Below are positions 24,413 through 33,000 of a stretch of DNA of 49,421 nt, in pieces. The notes below the pieces were generated by a model. That model made no database searches and was not told the origin of the DNA. It saw only the letters and a list, made by a program, of their open reading frames with translations. Each line of letters opens with the position of its first letter. The stretch's first letter is position 1. The translations under genes were made by a program, and so were the position numbers. Origin of the DNA: UBA1081 sp964443825 (lineage in GTDB: Bacteria > Bacillota > Clostridia > Oscillospirales > Acutalibacteraceae); assembly GCA_964443825.1 (NCBI GenBank), contig CAYUEV010000006.1:1-49421 (forward strand), written 5' to 3'.

Positions 24413-26284
24413 ATGAGAAAAAAGCAATTTAAAGCCGAGTCGAAGAAATTGCTCGATATGATGATTAACTCCATTTATACCCATAAAGAGATATTTTTAA
24501 GAGAGCTTATATCGAACGCGAGCGACGCTATAGACAAGCTCTACTTCCGCTCTTTAACGGACGAAACGGTCGGTATGGACAGGGGCGATTTCAAAATAAG
24601 AATCGACCTTGACAAGGAAAACCGCACTATCACCGTAACCGACAACGGAATAGGCATGACGGCGGAAGAACTTGAAAATAACTTGGGTACTATAGCCAAG
24701 AGCGGTTCTCTCGACTTTAAAAAGGAAATAGAAGAGAAGACGGAAACGGAAATTATAGGTCAGTTCGGCGTAGGATTTTATTCTTCTTTTATGGTATCCG
24801 ATAAAGTAACCGTTCTCTCGAAAGCTTTCGGCTCGGACGAGGCCAATCTTTGGACGAGCGAAGGAGCGGAGGGCTACGTGATAGAGTCCGCCCAAAAAGA
24901 CGCGGCGGGTACGGTAGTCACTCTTTACCTTAAAGAAGACACGGAGAACGAAAAATACAGCGACTTCCTTGAAACTTACCGCATAACGTCCATAGTCAAA
25001 AAATATTCCGATTATATTCGCTACCCCATTATGATGGACGTTGAGACGTCAAAGCCCAAGGAGGGCAAAGAAGACGAGTATGAAACGGTAATCGAAACCA
25101 AAACCTTAAACAGCATGACCCCCATATGGAGAAAAAATAAGAGCGAGCTTTCCGACGACGACTACAACAACTTCTACCGCGATAAATTCTATGACTACGA
25201 AAAGCCCGCCAAGGTTATTCACTCCAAAGTGGAGGGTCAGGCTACCTACGACGCTTTGCTTTTTATTCCCCAAAAAGCCCCGTTCGACTATTACACTAAA
25301 AATTACGAAAAAGGTCTTGAGCTTTACTCAAACGGCGTTCTCATTATGGAGAAGTGCGCCGATCTTCTTCCCGATTATTTTAGTTTCGTAAAAGGTCTCG
25401 TCGATTCCGCCGACTTGTCTTTAAATATTTCAAGGGAAGTCCTTCAGCACGATTATCAGTTAAAACTCATCGCCAAAAACATAGAGAAAAAGATTAAATC
25501 GGAGCTTTTAAGCCTACAGAAAAACGACCCCGAAACATACGAAAAATTCTATAACGCTTTTGGGATGCAGCTTAAATACGGGATTTACGAAAATTACGGC
25601 GTAAACAAAGACGCGTTAAAAGACCTTATTATGTTCGTTTCGTCTTATGAAAACAAATTGGTTACTTTAAAGAGCTATGTTGAGCGCATGAAAGAAAACC
25701 AGGACTCCATTTACTACGCCTCGGGCGAAACAAAGGCTAAAATCGATATGCTCCCGCAAGTCGACGCGGTTAAAGACAAAGGTTTCGAGATACTTTACTT
25801 TACCGACAATATAGACGAGTTCGCCGTTCAGATGATGGGCGATTACGACGGCAAAAAGTTCGTAAACGTCTGCGCCGACAATTTAAACATAGACAGCGAC
25901 GAAGAAAAAGAAGAGCTCAAAAAAGAAAACGAGAAAGAAAAAGACCTGCTCAATAAAATGAAGGAAATCTTGGGCGACAGCGTGTCTGAAGTGCGATTTA
26001 CAAACGCCCTTAAAAATCACCCGTCCTGCCTTACCAGCGAGGGTATGCTCTCGACCGAGATGGAAAAAGTCCTCAATTCCCAGCCTTTCGGGGAGAGCGT
26101 TAAAGCCGAAACGGTACTCGAAATCAACTTAAAGCATCCGATAGCCGAAAAATTAAAAACTCTCGACGACGATACTCTTAAGAAGTACACGAAGCTCCTT
26201 TACAACCAGGCGAGGTTAATTGGCGGCGTTTCTATAGAAGATCCTTCGGAGTTTAGCTCTCTTATAAGCGAACTTATGGTTTAA
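24413..26284 (+). CDS. htpG: Molecular chaperone HtpG (Hsp90)
   Basis: HtpG is the bacterial Hsp90, an ATP-driven dimeric cytoplasmic chaperone. The 623-residue protein has the GHKL ATPase at the N-terminus: FLRELISNASDAIDKL, DNGIGMT and GQFGVGFYSSF. The middle domain has PIWRKNKSEL, FIPQKAPFDYY, LYSNGVLIMEKC and SLNISREVLQHD. The C-terminal dimerisation domain follows. The length matches the family. It has its own promoter with a CIRCE operator and a terminator, so it is a single-gene heat-shock unit, probably repressed by HrcA. Confidence 0.98.
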   Translation: MRKKQFKAESKKLLDMMINSIYTHKEIFLRELISNASDAIDKLYFRSLTDETVGMDRGDFKIRIDLDKENRTITVTDNGIGMTAEELENNLGTIAKSGSLDFKKEIEEKTETEIIGQFGVGFYSSFMVSDKVTVLSKAFGSDEANLWTSEGAEGYVIESAQKDAAGTVVTLYLKEDTENEKYSDFLETYRITSIVKKYSDYIRYPIMMDVETSKPKEGKEDEYETVIETKTLNSMTPIWRKNKSELSDDDYNNFYRDKFYDYEKPAKVIHSKVEGQATYDALLFIPQKAPFDYYTKNYEKGLELYSNGVLIMEKCADLLPDYFSFVKGLVDSADLSLNISREVLQHDYQLKLIAKNIEKKIKSELLSLQKNDPETYEKFYNAFGMQLKYGIYENYGVNKDALKDLIMFVSSYENKLVTLKSYVERMKENQDSIYYASGETKAKIDMLPQVDAVKDKGFEILYFTDNIDEFAVQMMGDYDGKKFVNVCADNLNIDSDEEKEELKKENEKEKDLLNKMKEILGDSVSEVRFTNALKNHPSCLTSEGMLSTEMEKVLNSQPFGESVKAETVLEINLKHPIAEKLKTLDDDTLKKYTKLLYNQARLIGGVSIEDPSEFSSLISELMV

Positions 26285-26320
26285 GAAAAATAAAATCCCC
26301 ATTTAGGAAAAAACAAAAAC

Positions 26321-26360
26321 CCCGTGAGAACCGCTCTCACGGGATTCTTGTTTGTTTTTT
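26321..26360 (+). terminator. Intrinsic terminator after htpG
   Basis: CCCGTGAGA (26321-26329) pairs perfectly with TCTCACGGG (26335-26343) around a 5-base loop, followed by attcttgtttgtttttt. Confidence 0.92.
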
Positions 26361-26682
26361 AAAGATGGATTCTATCTGAAAGGGTTAATATCCGAAAAAA
26401 AGGTTATTAAAAATGCGTTTATTCTATCTTAGGAGGTTACAAAATTTAAAAAAAGTTCTTTTATGTGTTAAATGCTATTTTGACTTAATCTTAACCCGGG
26501 CTTCGAAAACGCTAAAATAAATAAAATCTTCTTCCCCATTCCTTAAAATTGCGTTTTCTGCGCCGTTTCTTATTTAAATCATCGGTATCATCTCCTCTCT
26601 TCGCCTTTAGTTTATCTTTCGTTTCTTAAATTTACCTTGACGAAAGTTTAAAAATACCTTAAAATCAAAAAATTTATTGAGA
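26361..26682. other. Intergenic region after htpG, no gene seen
   Basis: About 320 AT-rich bases. The only open stretch, on the minus strand around 26510-26630 and rich in Lys/Arg codons, has no start codon. No tRNA, riboswitch or repeat is recognised. Confidence 0.5.
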
Positions 26683-26711
26683 TTGACAATTTACCGGATA
26701 ATTGTTATAAT
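26683..26711 (+). promoter_or_regulatory. Consensus sigma-A promoter of the deoxyhexose operon
   Basis: TTGACA at 26683-26688 and TATAAT at 26706-26711 with a 17-base spacer. It drives the lipoprotein gene and, since no other promoter is seen, probably the kinase and isomerase genes too. Confidence 0.9.
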
Positions 26712-26736
26712 CACAGCAGAATGATGTTTTAAAGCG

Positions 26737-27807
26737 GTGGGCGTCATAAAGAGAGTACTTTCCGTTATATTATCTGCTACTTTAATATTGCTTTGTTTTT
26801 CTTCGTGCCAAGCGGACGAGGGCGCTGTTATTACCGTCGAAAACAGCGCCGACATTCCGTTGGGCATTTTTACGTATTTCCTAAACACAGCCTACTACGG
26901 CGATAACGCGGGCGACTCCGGCAGCGTTGAGGAAGCCACCTCTCTATGTCTTGAGTACGTCGCCGTAAATACAAAATTCCGCGAGCTCGGCGAAAAATTA
27001 ACCGAGGATGAAAAAGCCGCCGTATCGAAAGAAACAAACGCGCTTTGGCGTATGTACGGCGATTATCTCACCGAGATAGGCGTTAAAAAAGAGGATTTCT
27101 TTAAAATAAAGCAATACGAGCGATTTAAAGAAAAACTGAGATTCCGCCTTTACGACAAAAACGGCGAAAAACCCGTGTATGAAGAGTACATTAAAAAATA
27201 TTTTACGGGCAATTTCATCGGGGTTAAATATTTTTACGAGGAACTTTACACTCCCGCGAGCGAGAGCGCTTACAACTCCATGACCGACCTTGAAAAGAGA
27301 AACTACGACGCCCGCAAATCGGCGGCTCTTAAGCGTTACGACTATATAAGCGAAGTCGCGAATTACGTAAACAGCGGCGTATACAGTATGGACGAGGCGT
27401 TTATGGCGGTTACGGGCGAGGTTTCAGCCGACATAAGCGTTCAGGCGACCGTCGTTTCAAAAAAGGGCGGCGCGGATTTCACCCCCGAATACGTGGAAAA
27501 GATGATGCGCCAAGCTCCCGGCAGCGCGTTTATGATCACAAACAGCGAAAAAAGCAGCGTATACCTTATCGAAAGAGTGGATCTCTTAGACTCGAAATAC
27601 GATTTTTACGAAGAGTACAGGGACGAATGTTTAAGAGCCGTTACGGAAAACCTGTTTGTCAGCGACGTGAACGGCTGGATAGAATCATACGGCGCGACGC
27701 GGCGGCTTCCCCTCGCCGATAAAGCTCTTGAGACGATAAAGTCCGTCGACAGAAGCGCTTACGCGGGTACTGAGCAGTACGCGTTCAAGCCTTTTACCTT
27801 AAATTAG
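26737..27807 (+). CDS. Predicted lipoprotein, possibly PrsA/SurA-like
   Basis: A 356-residue secreted protein with a signal sequence and a probable lipobox (CFSSC, Cys24). The rest is charged and mostly helical. The layout (helical N-terminal part, lengthy Lys/Glu region, then a segment AADISVQATVVSKKGG..FTPEYVEKM) resembles SurA/PrsA-type chaperones. I see no clear rotamase core, so this is only a suggestion. The start GTG has a weak ribosome site; a perfect promoter lies 26 bases upstream. It is followed after 33 bases by the sugar kinase gene, so the genes may be cotranscribed. Function unknown. Confidence 0.6.
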   Translation: MGVIKRVLSVILSATLILLCFSSCQADEGAVITVENSADIPLGIFTYFLNTAYYGDNAGDSGSVEEATSLCLEYVAVNTKFRELGEKLTEDEKAAVSKETNALWRMYGDYLTEIGVKKEDFFKIKQYERFKEKLRFRLYDKNGEKPVYEEYIKKYFTGNFIGVKYFYEELYTPASESAYNSMTDLEKRNYDARKSAALKRYDYISEVANYVNSGVYSMDEAFMAVTGEVSADISVQATVVSKKGGADFTPEYVEKMMRQAPGSAFMITNSEKSSVYLIERVDLLDSKYDFYEEYRDECLRAVTENLFVSDVNGWIESYGATRRLPLADKALETIKSVDRSAYAGTEQYAFKPFTLN

Positions 27808-27840
27808 GCATGACTTAAAATCATCTAAAAGGAGTTTACA

Positions 27841-29250
27841 ATGAAAACGGTTCTTGCTTTCGATTTCGGCGCGTCAAGCGGACGGGCGGTTTTAGGGCGT
27901 TTTGACGGGGAAAAAATCCGTCTCGACGAAATTCACCGCTTTTCGAACGATCCCGTCGCCGCGGGCGGGACTTTCTACTGGGATATTTTGCGTCTATTTC
28001 ACGAAATAAAGCGGGGCATATTAAAAGCTAAAGCGTTAGGCGGGTTCGACAGCGTTGGAATAGATACGTGGGGCGTTGACTTCGGTCTTTTCGATAAAAA
28101 CGGCTATCTCCTAGAAAACCCCGTTCACTACCGCGACGGCAGAACGGCGGGTATGATACGCGAATCCGAAAAATACGTCTCTAACAGCGAACTGTACGAC
28201 CGCACCGGCATACAGCTTATGGACTTCAACACGGTCTTTCAGCTCCTTTCGATTAAAGAAAACAGGCCGGAACTTTTAGACAGAACCGATAAAATCCTCT
28301 TTATCCCGGATATTTTTACATATTTCCTCACGGGCGAGAAAGTTTCGGAGTATACCGAAGCGTCCACTTCCCAGCTGATTAATATAAATACCCGCTCGTG
28401 GGACGAGCATATTCTTAATAAAATAAACGTTCCCAAAGGAATACTTCCCCCTATCGTCGAGCCGTGTTCGAAAGTCGGAGTTTTAAGCGCGTCCATATGC
28501 GGCGAGCTTGGGGTAAATCCCGTTCCCGTTATTGCCGTGTGCGAGCACGACACCGCGAGCGCCATCGCGGCGATCCCCGCCGAAACCGACGATTTCGCTT
28601 TTTTAAGTTCGGGCACATGGAGTCTTATGGGCTCGGAAATAAAAGACCCGATAGTCGACGATAAAGCTAAAGATATAAACATTACCAACGAGGGCGGCAT
28701 AAACCATACCATAACGCTCCTCAAAAACATTTGCGGCCTTTGGCTCATACAGGAGAGCCGCAGACAGTTAAAAAGGGAAGGGAAAGATATTTCCTATAAA
28801 GAAATGGAAGACGAGGCGAGAGCGTGTCCGCCGGGCAGATGTTTTATAGACCCGGACGCGCCGGAGTTCGCTCCCATGGGCGACATGATTGCAAGAGTGC
28901 GCGATTACTGTAAAAAAACGGGTCAATACGTCCCTGATACGACGGGAGAGGTTATACGCTGTATTTACGACAGTCTCTCACGGAAATATAAAAAAGTCCT
29001 GTCGGATATTGAAAGTTTAACCAATAAAAAATATAACGCCGTTCACGTAGTGGGCGGCGGCGTAAAAGATAAGCTGTTATGTTCTCTCACCGCCGAAAGC
29101 TGCGGCGTTCCCGTTATAGCTGGACCTACGGAAGCGACGGTTTTGGGAAACGTCGCGTCCCAACTCATAGCCTTGGGGCAAATTAAAGACGTTAAAGAGG
29201 CGAGAGCCGTTATCAAAAACGGCGAAACGCCCGCGATTTACGCGCCTTAA
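27841..29250 (+). CDS. rhaB: Rhamnulokinase-family sugar kinase (RhaB/FucK)
   Basis: FGGY-family kinase of 469 residues that phosphorylates a ketohexose such as L-rhamnulose or L-fuculose. It starts FDFGASSGRAVLGRF and has GIDTWGVDFGLFD, HYRDGRT, EHDTASAIAAIP, SSGTWSLMGSE and the C-terminal VHVVGGGVKDKLLCSLTA. These match rhamnulokinase more closely than other FGGY kinases. It precedes an L-fucose isomerase rather than a rhamnose isomerase. So the actual substrate may be L-fuculose, and the symbol reflects family, not proven substrate. AAAAGGAG precedes the ATG. No aldolase or transporter is in the operon. Confidence 0.87.
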   Translation: MKTVLAFDFGASSGRAVLGRFDGEKIRLDEIHRFSNDPVAAGGTFYWDILRLFHEIKRGILKAKALGGFDSVGIDTWGVDFGLFDKNGYLLENPVHYRDGRTAGMIRESEKYVSNSELYDRTGIQLMDFNTVFQLLSIKENRPELLDRTDKILFIPDIFTYFLTGEKVSEYTEASTSQLININTRSWDEHILNKINVPKGILPPIVEPCSKVGVLSASICGELGVNPVPVIAVCEHDTASAIAAIPAETDDFAFLSSGTWSLMGSEIKDPIVDDKAKDINITNEGGINHTITLLKNICGLWLIQESRRQLKREGKDISYKEMEDEARACPPGRCFIDPDAPEFAPMGDMIARVRDYCKKTGQYVPDTTGEVIRCIYDSLSRKYKKVLSDIESLTNKKYNAVHVVGGGVKDKLLCSLTAESCGVPVIAGPTEATVLGNVASQLIALGQIKDVKEARAVIKNGETPAIYAP

Positions 29251-29308
29251 CAAAAATCGTTATTTTAAAATTTCCAAATAAAATCCACTAAAAGGAGTTT
29301 AAACCATT

Positions 29309-31117
29309 ATGTCCGAAAAAAGATTCGCGGGGGAGTATCCCGTCATCGGAATACGTCCCATAATCGACGCGAGAAAAGGCCCTCTCGACGTAAGAGGCTC
29401 TCTTGAGGAGCAGACCATGGGAATGGCGAAGGCGGCTAAAAAACTCTTTACTGAGAATCTTCGCTATTCAAACGGCGATCCCGTGAAAGTCGTAATATCC
29501 GACTGTACTATAGGCAGAGCGGGAGAAACGGCGAAATGCGCGGCTCAGTTTAAAAAAGAAGGGGTCGATATAACTCTTTCGGTAACTCCATGCTGGTGCT
29601 ACGGCAGCGAAACCATGGATATGGATCCCAACACAATTAAAGCCGTATGGGGCTTTAACGGCACGGAAAGACCGGGCGCCGTGTACCTCGCCTCGGTCCT
29701 CGCTACGCACGCTCAAAAAGGTCTTCCCGCTTTCGGCATTTACGGAAAGGAAGTCCAAAACCCCGACGAGGCGGGCGAAATTCCCTGCGACGTAAAAGAA
29801 AAGCTTTTAAGATTCGGAAGAGCGGCCGTCGCCGTATGCACGATGAGAGGCAAGTCATATCTTCAAATAGGCTCTATCTGCATGGGCATAGGCGGCTCGA
29901 TTATAGACCCCGCGTTTATTGAAAGCTATCTTGGAATGAAAGTCGAGTCTGTGGACGAAGTTGAAATAATAAGACGCATGACAGAGGGTATATACGATAA
30001 AGAAGAATACGAGAAAGCCCTCGCGTGGACGCTTGAAAACTGCAAAGAGGGCTGGGATAAAAACCCCGATTTCGTTAAGAAAACCCCAAAACAAAAACAG
30101 GAGTCCTGGGAGTTTACGGTCAAAATGATGTGCGTCATCAAAGACCTCATGAGCGGCAACAAGAATCTCCCCGCCGACAAATCCGAGGAAATGATAGGTC
30201 ATAACGCCATAGCAGCCGGTTTCCAAGGTCAAAGGCAGTGGACGGACTTTTACCCCAACTGCGATTTCGCCGAAGCCATGCTCAATACGTCTTTCGACTG
30301 GAACGGAGCGAGAGAGCCTTATATTTTAGCGACTGAAAACGATTCCTTAAACGGTCTCGGAATGCTATTTTCAAAGCTTTTAACAAATCGCGCCCAGATG
30401 TTCGCCGACGTTAGAACTTATTGGTCCGCGGATTCCGTTAAAAAAGTCGCCGGTTACGAGATAACCGGCAAAGCTAAAGAGGCCGACGGGTTTATCCACC
30501 TTATAAACTCAGGCGCGTGCTGCCTTGACGCAAACGGCGAAGCTAAAGATGAAAACGGCGAATCCGTTATGAAACAGTGGTGGGACGTAACCGAGGAGGA
30601 TCAAAAGAACATCCTGAAAGCCACCGACTGGTGCGCGGCCGACAACGGCTATTTTAGAGGCGGCGGGTTTAGCAGCCACTTTGTAACGAGAGCCGAAATG
30701 CCCGTCACTATGATTCGCCTTAACCTCATTAAAGGTTTAGGTCCCGCTCTTCAGATAGCCGAGGGCTGGACGGTCGCCCTTCCCGACGACGTTACCGAAA
30801 CGCTTATGATGAGAACCGATCCCACCTGGCCCTGCACATGGTTTACCCCAAGATGTGACGGCATAGACGGCAGTCCTTTTAAAACGGCCTACGACGTTAT
30901 GAATAACTGGGGAGCTAATCACGGCGCCATATCTTACGGTCATATCGGCGCGGATCTTATTACGCTCTGTTCAATGCTGCGCATCCCCGTAAGCCTTCAC
31001 AACGTGCCCGCCAAAGACATTTTCCGTCCCGCCTGCTGGAACGCTTTCGGAATGGACAAAGAGGGCCAGGATTACAGGGCCTGCAAGTGTTACGGTCCGT
31101 TATATAAACAATATTAA
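29309..31117 (+). CDS. fucI: L-fucose isomerase
   Basis: Converts L-fucose to L-fuculose (also D-arabinose to D-ribulose) with Mn2+. The 602-residue protein is close to the 590 or so of known FucI. It starts PVIGIRPIIDARKGPLDVRGS and has CTIGRAGETAKCA, WCYGSETMDMDP, GIYGKEVQNPDEAG, GFQGQRQWTDFYPNCDF and the metal-site region ATENDSLNGLGMLFSKLL with Glu and Asp. The tail NWGANHGAISYGHIGADL contributes His residues. It follows the kinase after 58 bases with the same AAAAGGAGTTTA ribosome site context. A strong terminator ends the unit. Confidence 0.97.
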   Translation: MSEKRFAGEYPVIGIRPIIDARKGPLDVRGSLEEQTMGMAKAAKKLFTENLRYSNGDPVKVVISDCTIGRAGETAKCAAQFKKEGVDITLSVTPCWCYGSETMDMDPNTIKAVWGFNGTERPGAVYLASVLATHAQKGLPAFGIYGKEVQNPDEAGEIPCDVKEKLLRFGRAAVAVCTMRGKSYLQIGSICMGIGGSIIDPAFIESYLGMKVESVDEVEIIRRMTEGIYDKEEYEKALAWTLENCKEGWDKNPDFVKKTPKQKQESWEFTVKMMCVIKDLMSGNKNLPADKSEEMIGHNAIAAGFQGQRQWTDFYPNCDFAEAMLNTSFDWNGAREPYILATENDSLNGLGMLFSKLLTNRAQMFADVRTYWSADSVKKVAGYEITGKAKEADGFIHLINSGACCLDANGEAKDENGESVMKQWWDVTEEDQKNILKATDWCAADNGYFRGGGFSSHFVTRAEMPVTMIRLNLIKGLGPALQIAEGWTVALPDDVTETLMMRTDPTWPCTWFTPRCDGIDGSPFKTAYDVMNNWGANHGAISYGHIGADLITLCSMLRIPVSLHNVPAKDIFRPACWNAFGMDKEGQDYRACKCYGPLYKQY

Positions 31118-31144
31118 AATTAAGGCGATTTTATCGGTCGCGGT

Positions 31145-31175
31145 CCCCGCGGGATTTCCCGCGGGGATTTTTATT
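31145..31175 (+). terminator. Intrinsic terminator after fucI
   Basis: CCCCGCGGG (31145-31153) and CCCGCGGGG (31158-31166) form a perfect 9-bp stem, followed by atttttattt. A second weaker hairpin (CCCCGC/GCGGGG, 31187-31212) follows. Confidence 0.92.
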
Positions 31176-31277
31176 TAACGCCCTTTCCCCGCAGTATTTT
31201 CACTTAGCGGGGGATTTTATTCGCTCTCTTCCCGTCCACGCTCCCGGGAGGCGTTTCGCTAACCGCCGTCCGCTGCT

Positions 31278-31332
31278 CGCCGCTCGTCTCCCCCAATATT
31301 ATAGCAAAATTAACCCTTTTACGGTCTGACGT
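31278..31332 (+). repeat. 55-bp direct repeat, left copy at the scaffold gap
   Basis: Identical base for base to 31433-31487 on the other side of the N run. It starts cgccgctcgtctccccc and ends cggtctgacgt. This is either a genomic intergenic repeat or a contig-end overlap. Confidence 0.95.
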
Positions 31333-31432
31333 NNNNNNNNNNNNNNNNNNNNNNNNNNNNNNNNNNNNNNNNNNNNNNNNNNNNNNNNNNNNNNNNNNNN
31401 NNNNNNNNNNNNNNNNNNNNNNNNNNNNNNNN
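31333..31432. other. Scaffold gap of 100 N
   Basis: Exactly 100 unknown bases join two contigs. Because both contig ends carry the same 55 bp, the real distance may be shorter than shown, even negative. Confidence 0.99.
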
Positions 31433-31487
31433 CGCCGCTCGTCTCCCCCAATATTATAGCAAAATTAACCCTTTTACGGTCTGACGT
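31433..31487 (+). repeat. 55-bp direct repeat, right copy at the scaffold gap
   Basis: Exact copy of 31278-31332. It is followed by a further ctgacgt and then ccaatatctaaac, a motif also seen in the intergenic region before the SCP2-like gene. Confidence 0.95.
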
Positions 31488-31565
31488 CTGACGTCCAATA
31501 TCTAAACCGCCTCCCAGGGGCGGCTTGATATTGTTTATTTTTCTAAAAAATTTTTACAAAAGCTA

Positions 31566-31594
31566 TTGACATAAATCAGAACTTGCGATATTAT
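31566..31594 (+). promoter_or_regulatory. Sigma-A promoter of the GntR/ABC operon
   Basis: TTGACA at 31566-31571 and TATTAT at 31589-31594, 17 bases apart. The predicted start is near 31601, overlapping a candidate operator. Confidence 0.88.
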
Positions 31595-31605
31595 ACGAAT
31601 GTATT

Positions 31606-31632
31606 AACTGTGCTATTACAATTAACACAGTT
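31606..31632 (+). promoter_or_regulatory. Candidate operator of the GntR regulator
   Basis: AACTGTG (31606-31612) and CACAGTT (31626-31632) form a 7-bp inverted repeat with a 13-base spacer at the predicted start site. YtrA-type regulators commonly repress their own operon through such a site. Confidence 0.55.
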
Positions 31633-31733
31633 GGCGTAAAAAAACTCGCTCCGAAAGCGTTTTGAAATATCCGGTCGGGCGGCGTTTTAAAGCGTCAAAA
31701 GGCAAAAAACATACGGGGGCGCGTTAAATCAAT

Positions 31734-32108
31734 ATTTTTATTGATTATCACAGCAGAACTCCTATTTATGAGCAGATAGTCGAGCAGATAATTTTGCTCA
31801 TAAGCAGCGGAGTTCTTAAAAAAGGCGAGCAGCTGCCGTCTTTAAGACAGCTCTCGGCGGAACTCTCCATTAACGTCAACACCGTAAAAAGGGCTTTATC
31901 GGAACTTGAAATGAGAGGAATAATCTACACGGTTCCCGGCAAAGGCACTTTTATAGACGGCGAAAACGGCAAAACGGACGTTTTTTTGGGAACGGCGCTC
32001 GACAAAGTCAAACAATCGGTAATTAACGCCAAGGCTTACGGAGCTAAAAAAGAAGACCTCGTTAAAATCATCGACAACATTTACAAAGGAGATGACGGGA
32101 ATGATTGA
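31734..32108 (+). CDS. GntR-family (YtrA-type) transcriptional regulator
   Basis: A 124-residue regulator with an N-terminal winged helix and a short C-terminal tail, as in the YtrA subfamily that controls ABC transporter operons. The coding frame reads FIDYHSRTPIYEQIVEQI, then GVLKKGEQLPSLRQLSAEL, NVNTVKRALSELEMRG and VPGKGTF, which is the standard GntR order. A stop lies 3 codons before ATT 31734, and the first ATG/GTG/TTG in frame (TTG 31794) would remove the first helix, so ATT is proposed as the start. The stop overlaps the ABC ATPase start (ATGATTGA). A promoter and an inverted repeat lie upstream. Confidence 0.88.
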   Translation: MFIDYHSRTPIYEQIVEQIILLISSGVLKKGEQLPSLRQLSAELSINVNTVKRALSELEMRGIIYTVPGKGTFIDGENGKTDVFLGTALDKVKQSVINAKAYGAKKEDLVKIIDNIYKGDDGND

Positions 32109-33000
32109 ATTTAAAAACGTCACAAAAAAATTCGGAAATTTCACGGCCGTTGAAAACATTTCTTTTAAAGTGGAGCTTTCTTCAATTTACGGTCTTATAG
32201 GCTATAACGGCGCGGGCAAAACGACGCTGTTAAAAACGGCGGCGGGAATCTACAGATCCACCGACGGATGCGTTGAAATGGATTACCAGAACACATACGA
32301 CAACGACGACGTTCGAAAAAGTATGTTCTACATACCCGACGACCTTTATTTTCCAATGAACGCCACCATAAAGAGCATGGCGAAATTTTACGCTACTTAT
32401 TACCCGAATTTTAGCGATAAAACTCTTAATAACCTTATAAACGTATATAAGCTTGACCCTAAAAAGCGAATAAGGAGCTTTTCAAAAGGTATGCAGCGGC
32501 AAACCGAGATAATTTTAGCGTTAGCGTCAAGACCGAGATTCATGCTCTTAGACGAAACTTTCGACGGCCTCGACCCGCAAAAAAAAGAAGTCACCAAGAA
32601 GCTCTTTATAGAGTATATGGCGGAAGGGTTCTGCTCTTTAATCATATCGTCGCACAATTTATCGGAACTTTCAAATCTTTGCGACCACGTGGGTCTTATA
32701 AACGGAAAGCGCCTCACCATGGACTGTTCCGTAGACGGAATTTCAGATAACTACAGAAAATACCGCCTTATATTTGACCGCGATATAACCGACGACGATT
32801 TTAAAAACGTAAACTATAAATCCATAACGTTAGACGGTAAAATCGCGAGCGTTATATTCCAAACCGATAACGACGAGATCGACAAACTCAAAAAACTTAA
32901 TCCCGTCGCCATAGACGAGTACGGTCTCACTATGGAAGAAGTATTTTTAAGCGAAATGGAGGACAAAAGCTATGACGTCACAACAGTCTTTGAAAAATAA
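32101..33000 (+). CDS. ABC transporter ATP-binding protein
   Basis: The ATPase subunit of an ABC transporter, 299 residues. It shows Walker A (GYNGAGKTTLL), a signature variant SFSKGMQRQ, Walker B LLDETFDGLDP and the H-loop SSHNLSEL. The last 80 residues form a domain seen in exporter-type ATPases. ATG 32101 is chosen because AAGGAG lies 9 bases upstream; the ATG at 32092 has no site. It overlaps both the GntR gene and the permease gene. Together with the YtrA-type regulator this suggests export of, or resistance to, an antimicrobial or cell-wall signal, but the substrate is unknown. Confidence 0.93.
   Translation: MIEFKNVTKKFGNFTAVENISFKVELSSIYGLIGYNGAGKTTLLKTAAGIYRSTDGCVEMDYQNTYDNDDVRKSMFYIPDDLYFPMNATIKSMAKFYATYYPNFSDKTLNNLINVYKLDPKKRIRSFSKGMQRQTEIILALASRPRFMLLDETFDGLDPQKKEVTKKLFIEYMAEGFCSLIISSHNLSELSNLCDHVGLINGKRLTMDCSVDGISDNYRKYRLIFDRDITDDDFKNVNYKSITLDGKIASVIFQTDNDEIDKLKKLNPVAIDEYGLTMEEVFLSEMEDKSYDVTTVFEK

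Noticed and set aside
26510..26635. Minus-strand frame coding a short Lys/Arg-rich peptide after htpG
   Set aside because: Open and oddly basic, but it has no start codon and the nearby ATG is in another frame.
31278..31487. Insertion sequence or attachment site at the 55-bp repeat
   Set aside because: No transposase or integrase is visible, and contig-end overlap explains the repeat.
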